A stretch of DNA of 64,000 nucleotides from Phascolarctos cinereus (Eukaryota > Chordata > Mammalia > Diprotodontia > Phascolarctidae), in the NCBI RefSeq assembly GCF_002099425.1, contig NW_018343990.1, positions 2,542,001 to 2,606,000 of the forward strand. Reading direction: 5' to 3'. The notes beneath the pieces were generated by a model. That model was given only the letters and a program-made list of their open reading frames with translations. It ran no database searches and had not been told where the DNA came from. This document shows positions 23,054-34,432 of the stretch, in pieces (position 1 is the stretch's first letter; every line of letters begins with the position of its first letter). A program made the position numbers and the translations under genes.

Positions 23054-23639
23054 AGAAAGAGAGAGAGAAACAAGGTACAGGGTGAGTTGAATATAAGGGA
23101 TGATATCTAAAAAATATCTATCTAAAAAAATAAAATTAAGGGGTGAGAGAGGATTATACTGGGAGAAAGAGAAAGGGACAGGTAGGATGGGATAAATTGT
23201 CTCACATGAAAGAGGCAAGAAAAAGCTTTTATAGTGGTGGGGAAGAGGGGGGAGGTGAAAGGGAATGAGTGAATCTTACTCTCATTGGATTTGGCTTAAG
23301 GAAGGAATAACATGCACACTCAATTGGATATGGAAATCTATCTTACCCTACAGGAAAATAGGGAGGAAGGGGATAAGAGAGGGGCAGATGACAGAAGGGA
23401 GGGCAGATTGGGGGAAGGAGTAATCAGAAGCAAACACTTTTGAGGAGGGACAGGGTCAAAGGAAAGAATAGAATAAACAGGGAGGTTGGCAGGATAAGAT
23501 GGAGGGAAATACAGCTAGTTTTTCACATTACTATTATGGAAGTGTTTTACTTGACCACACATATATAACCTCTATGAAATTGCTTTCCTTCTCAATGAGG
23601 AGAAAATCTAGTGAGCACATTATATAAATGAGAACATTA

Positions 23640-23770
23640 CACAGAGAAATCAATGGGCAAGCTTATTATGTGTCAGGCACAGTGTTAAGTAATAGGGATA
23701 AAAAAAAGAATTCCTCCTGGAAATAGGCAGAAATCAAGCTGGAGGAAAAGTCCTAAATGCATTTCCTGAG
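23640..23770 (+). repeat. Ancient long interspersed repeat, 5' module (fragment)
   Basis: gcttattatgtgtcaggcacagtgttaagtaatagggat lies directly after the HAL1 end. Confidence 0.5.
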
Positions 23771-24550
23771 CCTGTGAATTTAGTGGCAGTGCAGTTATGT
23801 TTGATGGTTCTGGTCCAGCCATACCTTCTTGCTCCATGATGCTTTACCAATGAGAAGGAATCTTTCAGATGAATGAGTGAATATGAAGGCATGGCAATTT
23901 CTTATTCTTTATCACTGAAAGCCCCTAACACAAATACATAGCAATAGTTATGGGCCAGCCTCAGGTCAATTGTAACATTTGCCAAGTTGTCCTTCAGTAA
24001 TTATTCATCATTCTGTCCTACACTGAACCTTTCCACCATTGCCTTAATATTACCCTCAGGCCCTCCACAACCACCCTCTATGTTCCAGAACTTTCCATCT
24101 TTCCTTTTCCCATCAAAACTTACCAAACCTGTATGTTCTATGCCAAAACTAAGCTAATAAATTCACTTGGGCTAAGATATTAACAGATGATAATGATTTA
24201 ATGTGTTGACACCCTCATATACATCAAATGAGATAACAGTAAAGCACTTTGTAAACATTCAAGTGCTATAATACACTACCTATTATTATTATTAGTAGTA
24301 GTACTAACAGTAATAGCAGTAGCAGTATTAGTAGCAATAGTTTAAGTGGGGCCTTAACTCAGGTGTGTAAGTAACCAGGGCATTTCAGGGAGAGATAGGG
24401 AGAGTTTTTTCTTCTGAGGAAGATTTTTTCCCCCTGCAGTGTTCCTCAGATAATGCTACATAGGTAGCACCTGTTTCACCTATAGGTAAAATTAGCACTC
24501 CGTACAAACAAGCACAGCTCACTCAAACCTAGGGTCAGACTGGTCAGTTA

Positions 24551-24703
24551 AGAAGGCGCAGTGGATAGAGCACTGGCCCTGAAGTCAGGAGGACCTGAAT
24601 TCAAATCCAGCCTCAGACCAAACACTTGACACTTACTAGCTGTGTGACCCTGGGCAAGTCACTTAACCCCAATTGCCTAAAAGCAAAAAATAAAAAAAAA
24701 AAT
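24551..24703 (+). repeat. WSINE1-type CORE-SINE
   Basis: aggcgcagtggatagagcactggccctg, gacctgaattcaaatccagcctcag and gtgtgaccctgggcaagtcacttaacc, with an A-rich tail. Confidence 0.93.
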
Positions 24704-24773
24704 CCCTGCTCCTCCAGGCTTTGTGCAAAAGCAGACAACTCTCATCGAGGGGCAGGCCTTGGGTCTGTGGAGG

Positions 24774-24798
24774 GTAAAATAAAATAAAATAAAATAAT
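24774..24798. repeat. (AAAAT)n microsatellite
   Basis: Five AAAAT units. Confidence 0.92.
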
Positions 24799-24984
24799 CC
24801 CAGCTAACCTTGGCCAATGATTTCTTTTCATTTGATCTCTCTCCAAATTACTTTGCTCAGGGCTGTTCCAGGTGAAATTTTCATTTTGTGAGATGTGTGT
24901 GGGGAAGGTAGTGGAAAAAAACCCCCAAAACTCCAAGACAGGGGATCCTGCTGAAAGCATTAGGAGGGTATTTAATCCTTTCTT

Positions 24985-25680
24985 TATTGGTCACAAGAAG
25001 ATCCAGAGAAAGGATTAATTTTCCAAAGCATAATTGGAAAGCATTAGAGTTAGATGGGGAGCTGAGCAACCTCTTCAGAGACAGACAGATGATGTGGCCT
25101 CATGCAATGAGGATGACATTGGAGGGGACAGAGAAGACTGGGAGTTTGCTGCTGGGACATTTTCCCTCATAACTGAAGCTTCCAAATTATTTCCAAGTGG
25201 CCCATTTTTTGAAGGACCACCGACTGTTGATTGGAGTGCTTTTCACCAGGAAGGAGTCCAACCAGTCTGGGGGACCACTCCTCTAGTACAGACTGCTGTC
25301 TTCTTTGGTGGGTTGCATGGTTGGAAAGGCATTCCTGCCTACACAATGACTATAACCATGTATGCGGAAAGATCCCAATCACAACCGAAAACGGATGTTG
25401 CATAATTAAAATGAAGACACCTACCCCCAAAGAAGAAATATGAGGAGATACCAAGTCCTCCACCAAATATTTTGCAGAAGTGGGGTAAGGGTCCACGGGT
25501 GTGGAATATTACATATATTGTTAGAATTTTTTCAATGTACTTATCAGTTTTGTTGGGTTTTTTTTCTTTCTCTTTAAAATAAATTGTTATAAGGAATGGC
25601 TGGGAGAAGGATTACGGAAGAAATTAAGGCTATGTAAAAACAAAATATATCCATACAATTTTAATTTTAAAAATTAGAAA
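24985..25680 (+). other. Unassigned repeat-like block with a 123-codon ORF
   Basis: An open frame from ATG 25034 to 25405 encodes 123 residues rich in Phe, Trp, Gly and Pro (for example GPFFEGPPTVDW and AVFFGGLHGWKGIPAYTMT). This is unlike the low-complexity translations elsewhere in the window. It is followed by a 3' part with an AATAAA-type signal (about 25578) and the segment ttgttataaggaatggct, which I associate with a dispersed marsupial repeat. No domain is recognised. It could be a transposable-element fragment or a retrocopy of an unknown transcript. Confidence 0.3.
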
Positions 25681-25786
25681 GACTTCCTTTTCTTAAAGCA
25701 AAGCAGATTTTGGTGCAGTGTTACTGAGTGCTGACCAGTCCAGTTTCAGCCCAAAGCCTCCCTTCATGCCACACAACCACACGCAC

Positions 25787-26140
25787 CTAAAATTTAGGCT
25801 TTTTAAAATATAGAATCAAATTGAAATTATTATGTTCCAATATGTTTTGCTTTTATCTTCTGAGGTTCATTTACACTTAATCAAGTTATTACTAAAGAAT
25901 AATCATTTTGTGCTTGTAATTCCAAGTGTCTTGTTTGTTCCCAATTTCCCAGGAATTGAGAAAACCCAGTTACACAGAAATTCGCCAGGGAACAACTAAA
26001 GAGCTGCCGCCGCCTTCTCCTCCTCCTCCTCCTCCTCCTCTTCCTTTACAAGCCCAGAAAGAACAGACACCGCTGCTGTGAGAAAGAGAAGCCCACTGAG
26101 CCACCAACGGGAGACACACCGAGAACCCCCTCCAAAATCA
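25787..26140 (+). pseudogene. Inverted, broken genomic copy of LARP4B last intron end and last exon
   Basis: About 165 bases of intron 3' end, the intact tttcccag acceptor and the start of the terminal exon are duplicated here in the opposite orientation, about 26.5 kb from the source (52677-53022). By eye the intronic part differs at roughly one base in ten. The exon part begins at 25953 and reads ELRKPSYTEIRQGTTKELPPP, then expands into a TCC (Ser/Pro) run and stops at TGA 26079-26081 after 42 codons. Homology continues to the AGAACCCCCTCC AAAATCA segment and is then lost. Because intron sequence is retained and no poly(A) tail is present, this is a DNA duplication fragment and not a spliced retrocopy. 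Nothing suggests it makes protein. Confidence 0.88.
26015..26046. repeat. (TCC)n trinucleotide repeat inside LARP4B copy
   Basis: About nine CCT/TCC units occur where the functional exon has only a short CCTCCTCTTCCTCCT. The expansion therefore happened in the copy. Confidence 0.9.
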
Positions 26141-26430
26141 GTGGGGTAGCGGGGCGTAGGGGGTGGGGCAGAACGGGCTCGCGCCAAAGACCCACGAAGG
26201 AGGGGCTGGAGACCCGCCGACCACTGCCCGCAAGCTGGGTCTTCTCTGCTCCCTAGCCTGACTCAGGGGGTCAGCCAATCCTGGGGCCCGGTCCAGGCTG
26301 GGGAGGCGCTACCAGGCAGGGCCCTCTGCGTTCTGGGAGCTACTGAAGGTGGGCGGGGGTAGAGGTGTCTGGGTCTTTCGGCTGCCCTCTGGCGCCCAGA
26401 AGTAAGATACGCGTCCCAGCCCTGTCCGCC
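26060..26430. promoter_or_regulatory. Small CpG island with CCAAT and GC boxes
   Basis: By eye about 22 CpG dinucleotides fall in roughly 350 bases, in a window where CpG is otherwise rare. A CCAAT box (gccaatc) lies near 26273, and a GC-box-like gggcggggg near 26352. The first part overlaps the tail of the LARP4B exon copy. No first exon or open frame could be recognised beside it, so promoter activity is inferred only from composition. Confidence 0.45.
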
Positions 26431-26639
26431 TTCCCTTTATTGAACTGTGTGAAGTAGCATCCCAGAATGGATGTGCAGGAACTGCTCCTGCTCCATTGTT
26501 TCCTTGTGTGGAGGCGAAGAGAGGAAATGCTTTATTAACATCAAAGTACTGATGATCGCTATGCTAAGAAAGAATGGGGGTGGGGTGGAGGGGGGAGACG
26601 ACCTCTAGGAGTCATCTATATTTTGCATGTTTAGAGACT

Positions 26640-26870
26640 TCTGCTCTCTGCACGGGGTTGACAGTTGGATTTGTCAAGAGATATGGGTTTGAGTCCTAGA
26701 TATGGATCACTTATGAGTGGTCTGACCCGTCTCTGCCTCATTTTCCTCAGAAATGCAAACAGAATAACAATACCAACTTTTCTGTGGACCTCACAGGATT
26801 GTAGTGCAGAAAGATTTCTACAATATAGGTTAAAGTGTTATATAAATGTCAGTTATAATCACGATAATAA
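26640..26870 (+). repeat. MIR
   Basis: gggtttgagtcctagatatg, cctcattttcctcagaaatgc, and aggttaaagtgttatataaatgtcagttat. Confidence 0.72.
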
Positions 26871-26874
26871 TGAA

Positions 26875-28795
26875 AAAAGACAGATATATAGCAAACAAGA
26901 AAAGTGATTTGCTGTTTTGCTGCCACAGATACTAAGTGCTCTCTTCTTTGGGGTTGTTTGGTTCTTTGGCTCACCAATATGAGTATGAGTAAAGATGCCA
27001 CAGCACATTAAAACTGCTTTATTGCAGTGGAATTTAGTTATTATAGATCCAGTACTAGAAATCACATTCCAATTTTCTGAAACTGGAAATGAAACAAAAT
27101 TTATAGTCGGTTTCTCCAAAGTGAATTAGGAAAGTAGAAAGAAGTGCTCTGGGGTGGGGTAGAGATGGTGTCATATATACAATGCCTCCTTTCCTTTCTT
27201 TCTCCAAGCTTTCAGATCTTTGTTGTTTTTTAAAATTAATTTTGTAAGGGTGTTTGTGTAGTATGACTAAGTGATTTCTTTTTCTGGAAACAGTCAAAGG
27301 ATTTTGTGCTTTTTTGAAGTGGTAGGGATGGGATGGTGAAGACTAATTGCTGTTTGATGGAAGGCTAAAGAATTACAAATGGCTTGCCTACTCCCTCCAA
27401 ACAAATAGTGCTAACAGCAAGTGACAAGTCTCTTTATTCTAGAGAATGGCTGCTACATGGACAGTGATCAGGAAAAAAAAAATCCCCAAACAAAATACTG
27501 CTTTTACAGCATCATTCACTGTAGATAACTAGTTTGTACTGAGCAATGAAACACTGTTAAACTGCACAGGCATGAGATACAAATAGTTTTGTTATACAGA
27601 ATTCTTCTTTGTAATGGCATTCTCTGAAATGGAATTTTACATTTTTCACTTAATTCAATAGCTCTCTAAAATGTGTAATTCCAGTCTCTGTTCTTCAGTG
27701 ATGGGGTTTATGAGCAATCCATAATAGTTCCATAATTGAAATATTTCATAGTGATATTTCCTTCCAACTTCTACCTTTATACATATAGGTGAGCATTAAG
27801 GTTCCTTGCCCAGGCAGGCTGAACCAGTGGCAAATAGAATCAGGACAGGAATGAAGATTAGCTGGCCTTGGCCTCTGGAGGTCTCAGGAGAATTCACAAG
27901 TTCGGGAAAGGGACATGGAGGAATATTCCATGATGAGAAGGCCCCAGGTGTTGAGAGAATTCCTAAAGTGAGACTATAGCTGAGGCATGGTGGCTAAGTC
28001 CAGAATGTCAGAAGAAAAGCTGGGAAGGAAATCAATGTGCAAACATTCATTTCTATAAATCCTTGGAGCTCTGTGCGTGTGTGTGTGACTGTTCAGCTTT
28101 TGCAGGAAAAAATTGAGTCCCGGTGTACATTTGTTGCAACTGAAAATTGGGATTTTTGATCATGCTTTTTGACCCTGTTCTTTCTCTTGAATCCCATCGC
28201 AAAGTAATAACATGAGCCAGAGGGAGGAGAGACAAGGGGTAGAAGAGAGAAGATAGGAGAATGAAAATCAATATACCTTTTAGAGACAGAGAACATTGCT
28301 TGCTTACCATAGACTACATAAGGGGCTATTAGCACACATTACTACCAAGGCCCACATTTTCCCACTTGGTGTATGTGTTTGAGAGGATCCCATACATCAT
28401 CTTGTTTTAAGATGCCCACTACCATGCTGCCATCATCTTAGAGTCCATCAATTGCTTTCAGATAAGGAGACTGATGTTGGTGCAAAGTGATACTGCACAG
28501 AGAAGAGGCAATAAAGGATAATTCTACAAACAACTAGGAACCTGGGAAGTGATAGCATCAATGGCTTTAAGAAAAAAAACTGTCATCCATTATTCAGGAA
28601 AGCACATGAGCAAATATTGATTACTACGCAGGATAAGAAAAAATGTTCACCTTGAGGTTCTAAAGTCATAAACTACTTCTGCTGGGAGTGAAAAGGCCTT
28701 CAGTCTCCCAGCCTATCCAGGAATCCCTTCTTAAATAAGCGGTCATTTATTCTGATTAAACCTCATTTCACATGAAGCCGTGGCTATTCATTGGT
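26875..28795. other. Single-copy-looking intergenic DNA
   Basis: No repeat family or exon is recognised over about 1.9 kb, which is unusual for this window. Some of it could be conserved noncoding sequence next to the CpG island. Confidence 0.4.
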
Positions 28796-28799
28796 TTTT

Positions 28800-28940
28800 A
28801 TTTTTTTTGGCTAGGCAACGGGGTTAAGTGACTTGCCCAGGGTCACACAGCTAGCATCAAATATCTGAGGTTGAATTTGAACACAGGTCCTCCTGACTCC
28901 AGGGCCACCGCTGTATCTTCTGCGCCACCTAGCTGCCCCC
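28800..28940 (-). repeat. WSINE1-type CORE-SINE
   Basis: Reverse: ggggttaagtgacttgcccagggtcacacagctagc, ggtcctcctgactccagggcc, gcgccacctagctgccccc. Confidence 0.93.
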
Positions 28941-29449
28941 GTGGCTATTCTTGCTGAGGCAAACCCCTCTCCATGTACAAGTGATGCCTTTCCATCTTAT
29001 CTCCTTCAGCAGATTTCTCCTTCTATCATCCCTGCTCTCTCTCACTAATATTTAGTCACTCCCTGTGACCCAGTTGACTAGTTGCAGTTGGGGAACTCAG
29101 GTTCTCCTCTCCTCTTTCTTTACCTGAGGGTGTTCTGCCCAAAGGAAGGTAAATTTTGATGACCAAAAACTACCTACTTAATTTGGGGTTTAATGGCTAG
29201 ATTTCTTCCTCAAAGACCAAGCCTTAAATCCAGTCACTCTGGATCTTATGAACTGGACAACAGGCCCCTTCCCAAGCACCACTGAATGATTATTTTTTGG
29301 GCCCTCCTGGCTCAGAGTGAATGTAAATAGTAACTCTCTTTTGGCCAGCAATCCTGAGGGTCTTCCCCTCCCAGTTTGTCTTCTTTTTTTTAATTAAAGG
29401 GGCCATCCCTTGACTCAGTTCTTAAAGAGGCCTATTCATGAAAGGGTGT

Positions 29450-29702
29450 TGCCTCACACAAAGTGAGAATCTAAAAAGACCTTAGCTTAAAAGGGCCAAG
29501 GTCTCCCACTGCATCCTGGGCCACCTCCAGTTGTGCTGACTGATATCTGGCTACTGGACCCAGATGGTTCTGGAAGAGAAAGTGAGGCTGGTGACCTTGC
29601 ACAGCCCTCCCTCACACAAATCAAAGTCAATTGCAAGTCATATCATCATCTCCCTGACGTCATGGTCCTCTTTGAGAACACAAGTCAAACCACAACCACA
29701 GT
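29450..29702 (+). repeat. RTE-tailed marsupial SINE, full length
   Basis: aagggccaaggtctcccactgcatcctgggcc, cccagatggttctggaagag, ggtgaccttgcacagccctccctcac, and the end gatcatgg-like tcatggtcctctttgagaacacaagtcaaacc. Confidence 0.82.
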
Positions 29703-29713
29703 CGCTCCCTGTA

Positions 29714-29940
29714 TACAGCTAGGTGGCAAAGTAGGAAGTATGTCAGACCTGGAGTCAGAAAGATTCATCTTCCCAAGTTTAAATCCCACCTCAGACACTT
29801 ACCAGCTGTGACCCTGTTTGCCTGTTTCCTCATCTGTAAAATGAGCCAGAGAGAAGGAAATGGCAAACCTCTCCAATCTTTGCCAGGAAACTCCCAAATG
29901 GGGTCACTTGGACACGACTGAAAATGACTCAACCACCACT
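29714..29940 (+). repeat. CORE-SINE (MAR1-type)
   Basis: tacagctaggtggcaaagtagg, gtttcctcatctgtaaaatgagcc, and the tail gccaggaaactcccaaatggggtcacttggacacgactg. It sits directly beside the RTE-tailed SINE. Confidence 0.9.
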
Positions 29941-29954
29941 CCGTACACTGGCTG

Positions 29955-30620
29955 CCTCCATACTGCCTATAAACATACCCATCCTTAAAAAACCCTCACT
30001 AGATTCCTCCTCCCCTTTAGCTATCATCCCATATCTCTCCTCTCCTTTGTGACTCAATTCCTAAAACGGTGCCTCCACTTTCTTTCTTCCTTCTTACTCT
30101 CTTCCTAATTCTTTGCTGTCTCATTTCTGACATCATTCAACTGAAACTCCTCTCCAAAGGTACTGATGGTGTCCTAACTGCCAAATCTGATGGCCTTTTC
30201 TAAATCCTCATCCTTCTTCACTTCTTTGCAGCCTTGGGCACTGTTGATCACCATCCTCTTCCTTATATTCTCTTTCTAGCTCTTCCTGAGACTAGTTCTC
30301 TTCCCACCTATCTGACCATCTGTCTCTCTTGTTAGATCCTCAACCATGTAATGCCCAGCAACAGTGGTGGAATCCCAAGGCTCTGTCTTTGGCCTTTTCT
30401 TCTCCTTCTATACTATTTCACTTAGTAATTAATGCCTCTTCTGTGTTCATATCTGAGTTGAGTGAGACTGAACCTTCATATTCCTCATTTCTCCTGCTTC
30501 CCACCTACTTGAGTGAATTGCCACCTTACCAAAGATAGTGATTCTTTCACAGGAGAATGTGGGATTTAGACCAATTCAATTTTCTCCTTCCATTCTTCCT
30601 AATTCTCTAAAGTGTCCTAA
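29955..30620 (+). mobile_element. L2 ORF fragment
   Basis: The block matches the L2 reverse transcriptase region: ctcatccttcttcacttctttgcagccttgggcactgttgatcacc (LILLHFFAALGTVDHHPL), then gtggtggaatcccaaggctctgtctttggcc, the G-PQGSVFG motif of the RT. Frames are broken. Confidence 0.75.
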
Positions 30621-31390
30621 ACCCTTTAAACATTTAGATCTTTTTTTAAAACATCAAACAAGAGAGCATTGATTTCTTTAGTCTTTTATTGATGCTTATG
30701 TTTACTTTTTTGTTGTTTTTCTCTTGATCAGAGTGTGTGATAATCTGAATTTCTTGTTTAATTCCTCTTCTACCACTGGCCAGTAACATCTCAAAAGCCT
30801 CTTTTTGATAGACAATTCATGTTTTTCAGTGATGATTAGTTTTACAGGATATGTTAATTTGGAGTGCATCTTAAGATCCTCTGCTTTTTGAAATATCTTG
30901 TTCCAATCCCTTCCTTGATTCCTCTTGAATATTTAATATTGGTCTATTCAAATTAGCATTCTTTCACTGCTGAAGGCATTCTCTTGGCTGTCTGCAAAAT
31001 TTGTTGTGGTGGTGGTTTTAACACTGAAACTCTGAAATTTAACTGCTATCTACTTTGTGTGGGGTTTTTCTCTGGTAGACACAATCAGTAGTTTGTCATC
31101 TGTAATAAGAACTTATTTTCTATAGTATGGTATCCAGGTTTAATTTATTCAGTTTTTCCAGGAGACCAATGATCCTTAAATTGTCCACACATATGGTCTT
31201 TGAGACCAGTTACTTTGGTTTGTTTGGAATTCACGTATACCTTAAAAATTCTTGTTTGTTTCTCTTCTGCCAAATTTCATATATATATATTTTGTTTCTG
31301 AGTTCTAAATCAGCCATTGTTTTTCGAAGTCTACTACTATAGCTTTTCTTTAGTATTCCCCTGTCCAATTTCTCATAAAGATTTGCATTT
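30620..31390 (-). mobile_element. Old L1/HAL1 ORF1 remnant
   Basis: The minus strand contains a decayed ORF1. The block DNLRIIGLLEKL (near 31165) corresponds to the RNA-binding start of ORF1p. The order of the remaining similarity (tttgaaatatcttgttccaat, ggctgtctgcaaaat) follows the ORF1 region of the HAL1 at 42805-45667. It is much more diverged than the other copies. Confidence 0.5.
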
Positions 31391-31879
31391 TAACTAAGGA
31401 CAATGCCTTCAGCTAAAACAATGGAAGTATGAATGATTGAATTCCAAGCATCAGAAACAGACTAGTCAGAGAGTTGTTTTTAGACATGTGGCCTTCACAA
31501 TACTAGTAGGGTGGTTAACTTTGCCTTTGACTAAAGGTGGCTTTCCTTCTATCTGTTAAAATGCTTTTTCAGAAGACTCTCTCATGAGCTTCACACTTAA
31601 CAGCCTCATTCATTTGCCATATAGTTCTCTCTTTTCACTTGGGTCCAAGATGGGATATATTAATTCAGTCTTAGATCCTTTATCTAGGATAGAATCTAAG
31701 AGAAGAGTGACTAAAAGCTGTCGCAAGGAGGAAGATCCAAGTAGGTCACCACCTGTGCAATTTAATATAACTGATGACAAAGGTCATCAAAAAGTCAATG
31801 GCTTAAAAATATCTCCCCTACTAAGATGCCTGAAATTGCTCCATTTGGAGTCTTTCATTACCACTAAAAATATTACTTG

Positions 31880-32000
31880 GGTATTAATGGTAATAGCTCA
31901 TATTGATTTAATGTTTTAAGATTCACCAAATACATTGGGATCCTAAAATAATACTTCATTATAACATGAAGATGAACTTAGGTTCTTGAGGGTAATGCCA
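31880..32000 (-). repeat. Diverged MIR
   Basis: ggtaatagctcatattgatttaatg...aagattcaccaaatacattggg follows the reversed 3' end of MIR/CORE-SINEs. Confidence 0.4.
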
Positions 32001-32639
32001 GTGTGGCACAAATCCTACAGTGTTGTCAGGTCCCACCAAGTTAGTCTTTAAATGGGAACCTGGTTACATATGTTCTATGTCTGTTATCTGAGGAACAACT
32101 TAATTAAATTTGGAAAGGCTCATCTTCTTTGTGATTATGATGAATTGTTGCCTTTTTTTTTCTTCCAAACTTAATGTCACCAATCTGGAGAGAGCAAATG
32201 AGTATTAAGTGGAAACTCCATTATAGGAACAGCTGAATAGCATTTTGGTGGAAAAAAAAGTGGGATATATCTTTCTTGGTTTCTAGCTTGTTTTAGCTTA
32301 GTTTCTAGTATGTGCTTCTCAGAAGTATTTTAATATACTAAAAATAAATGAGAGCAAGAGAGACTGACATCTGCCTAACAATTTACATGACTATCACTAA
32401 GAACCTAGCCATTTGATGCAGCTCTCTTTAAAAGTCAGCGTGAAAGAAAATACTATATGTTAAAGTGATTTTATTTTATATCCATTTCCTATTTATAAAC
32501 ACATATTATATATCTGGAATCATAATTACCTAGAGCATGGTTTTTCTACACAGAACATATTTCATGATTGTAAACAAAGAAGGAATCTGCCTGGTCACGA
32601 TAAGATGGAAGAAGGACACTCAGAAGAAACAGTAGATCA

Positions 32640-32750
32640 TAGGATTTACAACCTCCCTGTTTTATAGATAAGGAAATTAAGAGGAAGAGCAGGTAAGTGA
32701 TTTGCCTACAGTTAAACTGATAGTAAGTAGCAGAGCTGGACAGAGGACAC
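32640..32750 (-). repeat. MIR
   Basis: gttttatagataaggaaattaagaggaagagcaggtaagtgatttgcctacagttaaactga is a reverse MIR core. Confidence 0.65.
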
Positions 32751-33879
32751 TTTTTAAAAAAATTGATTTAGACGTAGAGAGAATGAGCTATGTATTTCTT
32801 CATGATATCTGTTAATTATACCTATAGTCTTGTAGGTCACTACACACAGTTTACTCCTGCCTTAGGGACAGGTATAATTCTGTCCTGATAGGTGAGGATT
32901 CACCACATCTAATAGACTATTTACTATATTGCCCTTTGGCCACACTATGTTCTCTCCTCTCTCCCAGCTTTTTAATCTTGCTCTGGGAATAGTAATTAAT
33001 TGTTCTAGGATTCTACATACCATACCTGTGACCCGACCTAAATACTCCTCCCTGTTCACCACTCTCCTAAAAGTATATTCCCTAATATCTTACTGTTTGT
33101 ATGTATAGTGATTGGTACATAGTAATGCGTTTTTATTCATTTTCATTTATAATCTATGATACAATCTTGGATTGTCAGTCTCTGTCAACAAAGTATTTGT
33201 TACATAACTGTTTAAACATTAGGCTTGATTAGTGAAGGTTTTGTTTTATTTTTATTTGGGGAGAGGGGGGACAGAGATAAACTGACAAAACAAGGACCCT
33301 AAATACAAGTCAAGACTGAAACAAACATCTCCAATCTAGGTCTGAGTAGTAAGTCTCAGAAGACAACCCAAGTTTGATTATCACTATCTCCAAATGGGAT
33401 TTCCTTCTAGTTATCTGGACACATAATACATGTTATGCTTACTACATGATGCTGGCAAAATCATTAAGATACTTCCAAGCAAAACAGAACATTTAAAAGC
33501 AAAACTCTTGAATTTTAAAAATCAAAGTGTGATGAACTGAAATAAACCCCCCAAAATTGTTACTAAGTAAAAGAGAAAAATGAAGACTGTTCTGAAGCTT
33601 CATACATGGAAAGCTGTAACATTCTACACAACTCCGAATGACACAACACTTTAAATGGTTAACATTTACATACTACTCTTTAAGGTTTATTTAGTGCTTA
33701 AAAAGTATTATCTCATTTGAGCTATCATAATTTCATTTGACATATCTCTAACTACTTATTACTTAAGCTATTCATATTTCTTTCTGATATCTTGATCTGA
33801 TTTTATACATATCTGAATTTATGTGCATTTTTCCTATGTATACTAATCTTTTCATTCTCTGTGCTTTATATCATGTCTT

Positions 33880-33975
33880 AAACCTCCTGGGTTTCAGTTT
33901 CCCAGACTGAAAAATAAGTAAGTTGAATTAGATGACTTCTGAAGACCTTTCTAGTTCTAGTTCTGTTATCCTGTT
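33880..33975 (+). repeat. CORE-SINE 3' fragment
   Basis: gtttcagtttcccagactgaaaaataag...gatgacttctgaagacctttctagttctag is the MAR1-type 3' half. Confidence 0.65.
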
Positions 33976-34124
33976 ATTTCCTACAAATCTTTACCTATTT
34001 CCTTATACAACATATTTATCATTCTGAATTACACAATACTAGTTTGTTCTTCAAAGGTTGGACTTTAAGGTTATCATAAAATTTTCAAAATTGTAAGTGC
34101 TACTGCTCTACATATGGCTAGACA

Positions 34125-34330
34125 GCCAGGGCTACTATGGTGTGATGGAAAAGAATACTGGTCCTAGCTTCAGAAGACACTAGGGTCTGACACTTGGTAG
34201 CTGTGGTATTCTGGGCAAGTAATTTCACCCCTCTGAGCCTCAATTTCCTCTCCTGTAAAGTGAGAATTACATACATACCATCCACATTATGTGGGTGTTT
34301 GAATCCTTAAAGCCTATATTAATGTCAACT
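34125..34330 (+). repeat. MIR/CORE-SINE
   Basis: ggtgtgatggaaaagaatactggtcc, ggtattctgggcaagtaatttcacccctctgagcctcaatttcctc. Confidence 0.72.
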
Positions 34331-34394
34331 AGTATTCGAGCTTTTTCTTGTTTTTGAAAATACTTTTGGGATTTTCTCAGTAAAGGGTCAAAGA

Positions 34395-34398
34395 GAAT

Positions 34399-34430
<32 letters not shown>

Positions 34431-34432
34431 AC
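34395..34432. repeat. (AAT)n microsatellite
   Basis: About twelve TAA/AAT units. Confidence 0.95.

Larger units (their letters stand above)
20776..23610 (+). mobile_element. HAL1 (half-L1): 5' UTR, ORF1, spacer and 3' UTR without ORF2
   Basis: It starts ggggcagagccaagatggcag, the start also seen at the other marsupial L1 and HAL1 copies here. A roughly 900-bp 5' UTR leads to an ORF1 region (about 21692-22640). There, segments such as the coiled coil QKEKEVQKLTEENNSLKIRM, the RNA-binding part RENLKIIG and the C-terminal KQFKYCGNTIRITQDLAAS and LQPRITYPAKL match L1 ORF1p. ORF1 is broken by several stops and frame changes. After ORF1 comes the purine-rich spacer, which passes directly into L1 3' UTR sequence at about 23515-23525, so ORF2 is absent. 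A WSINE1 (22763-22910) interrupts it, and the 3' end is truncated. Confidence 0.85.

Noticed and set aside
25996-26187. Minus-strand frame ending in a poly-glutamate run
   Set aside because: It is the antisense translation of the TCC repeat in the LARP4B copy.
31584-31919. Plus-strand 111-residue frame beginning near an MG start
   Set aside because: I considered a gag-like start, but there is no supporting motif, LTR or neighbouring retroviral sequence.
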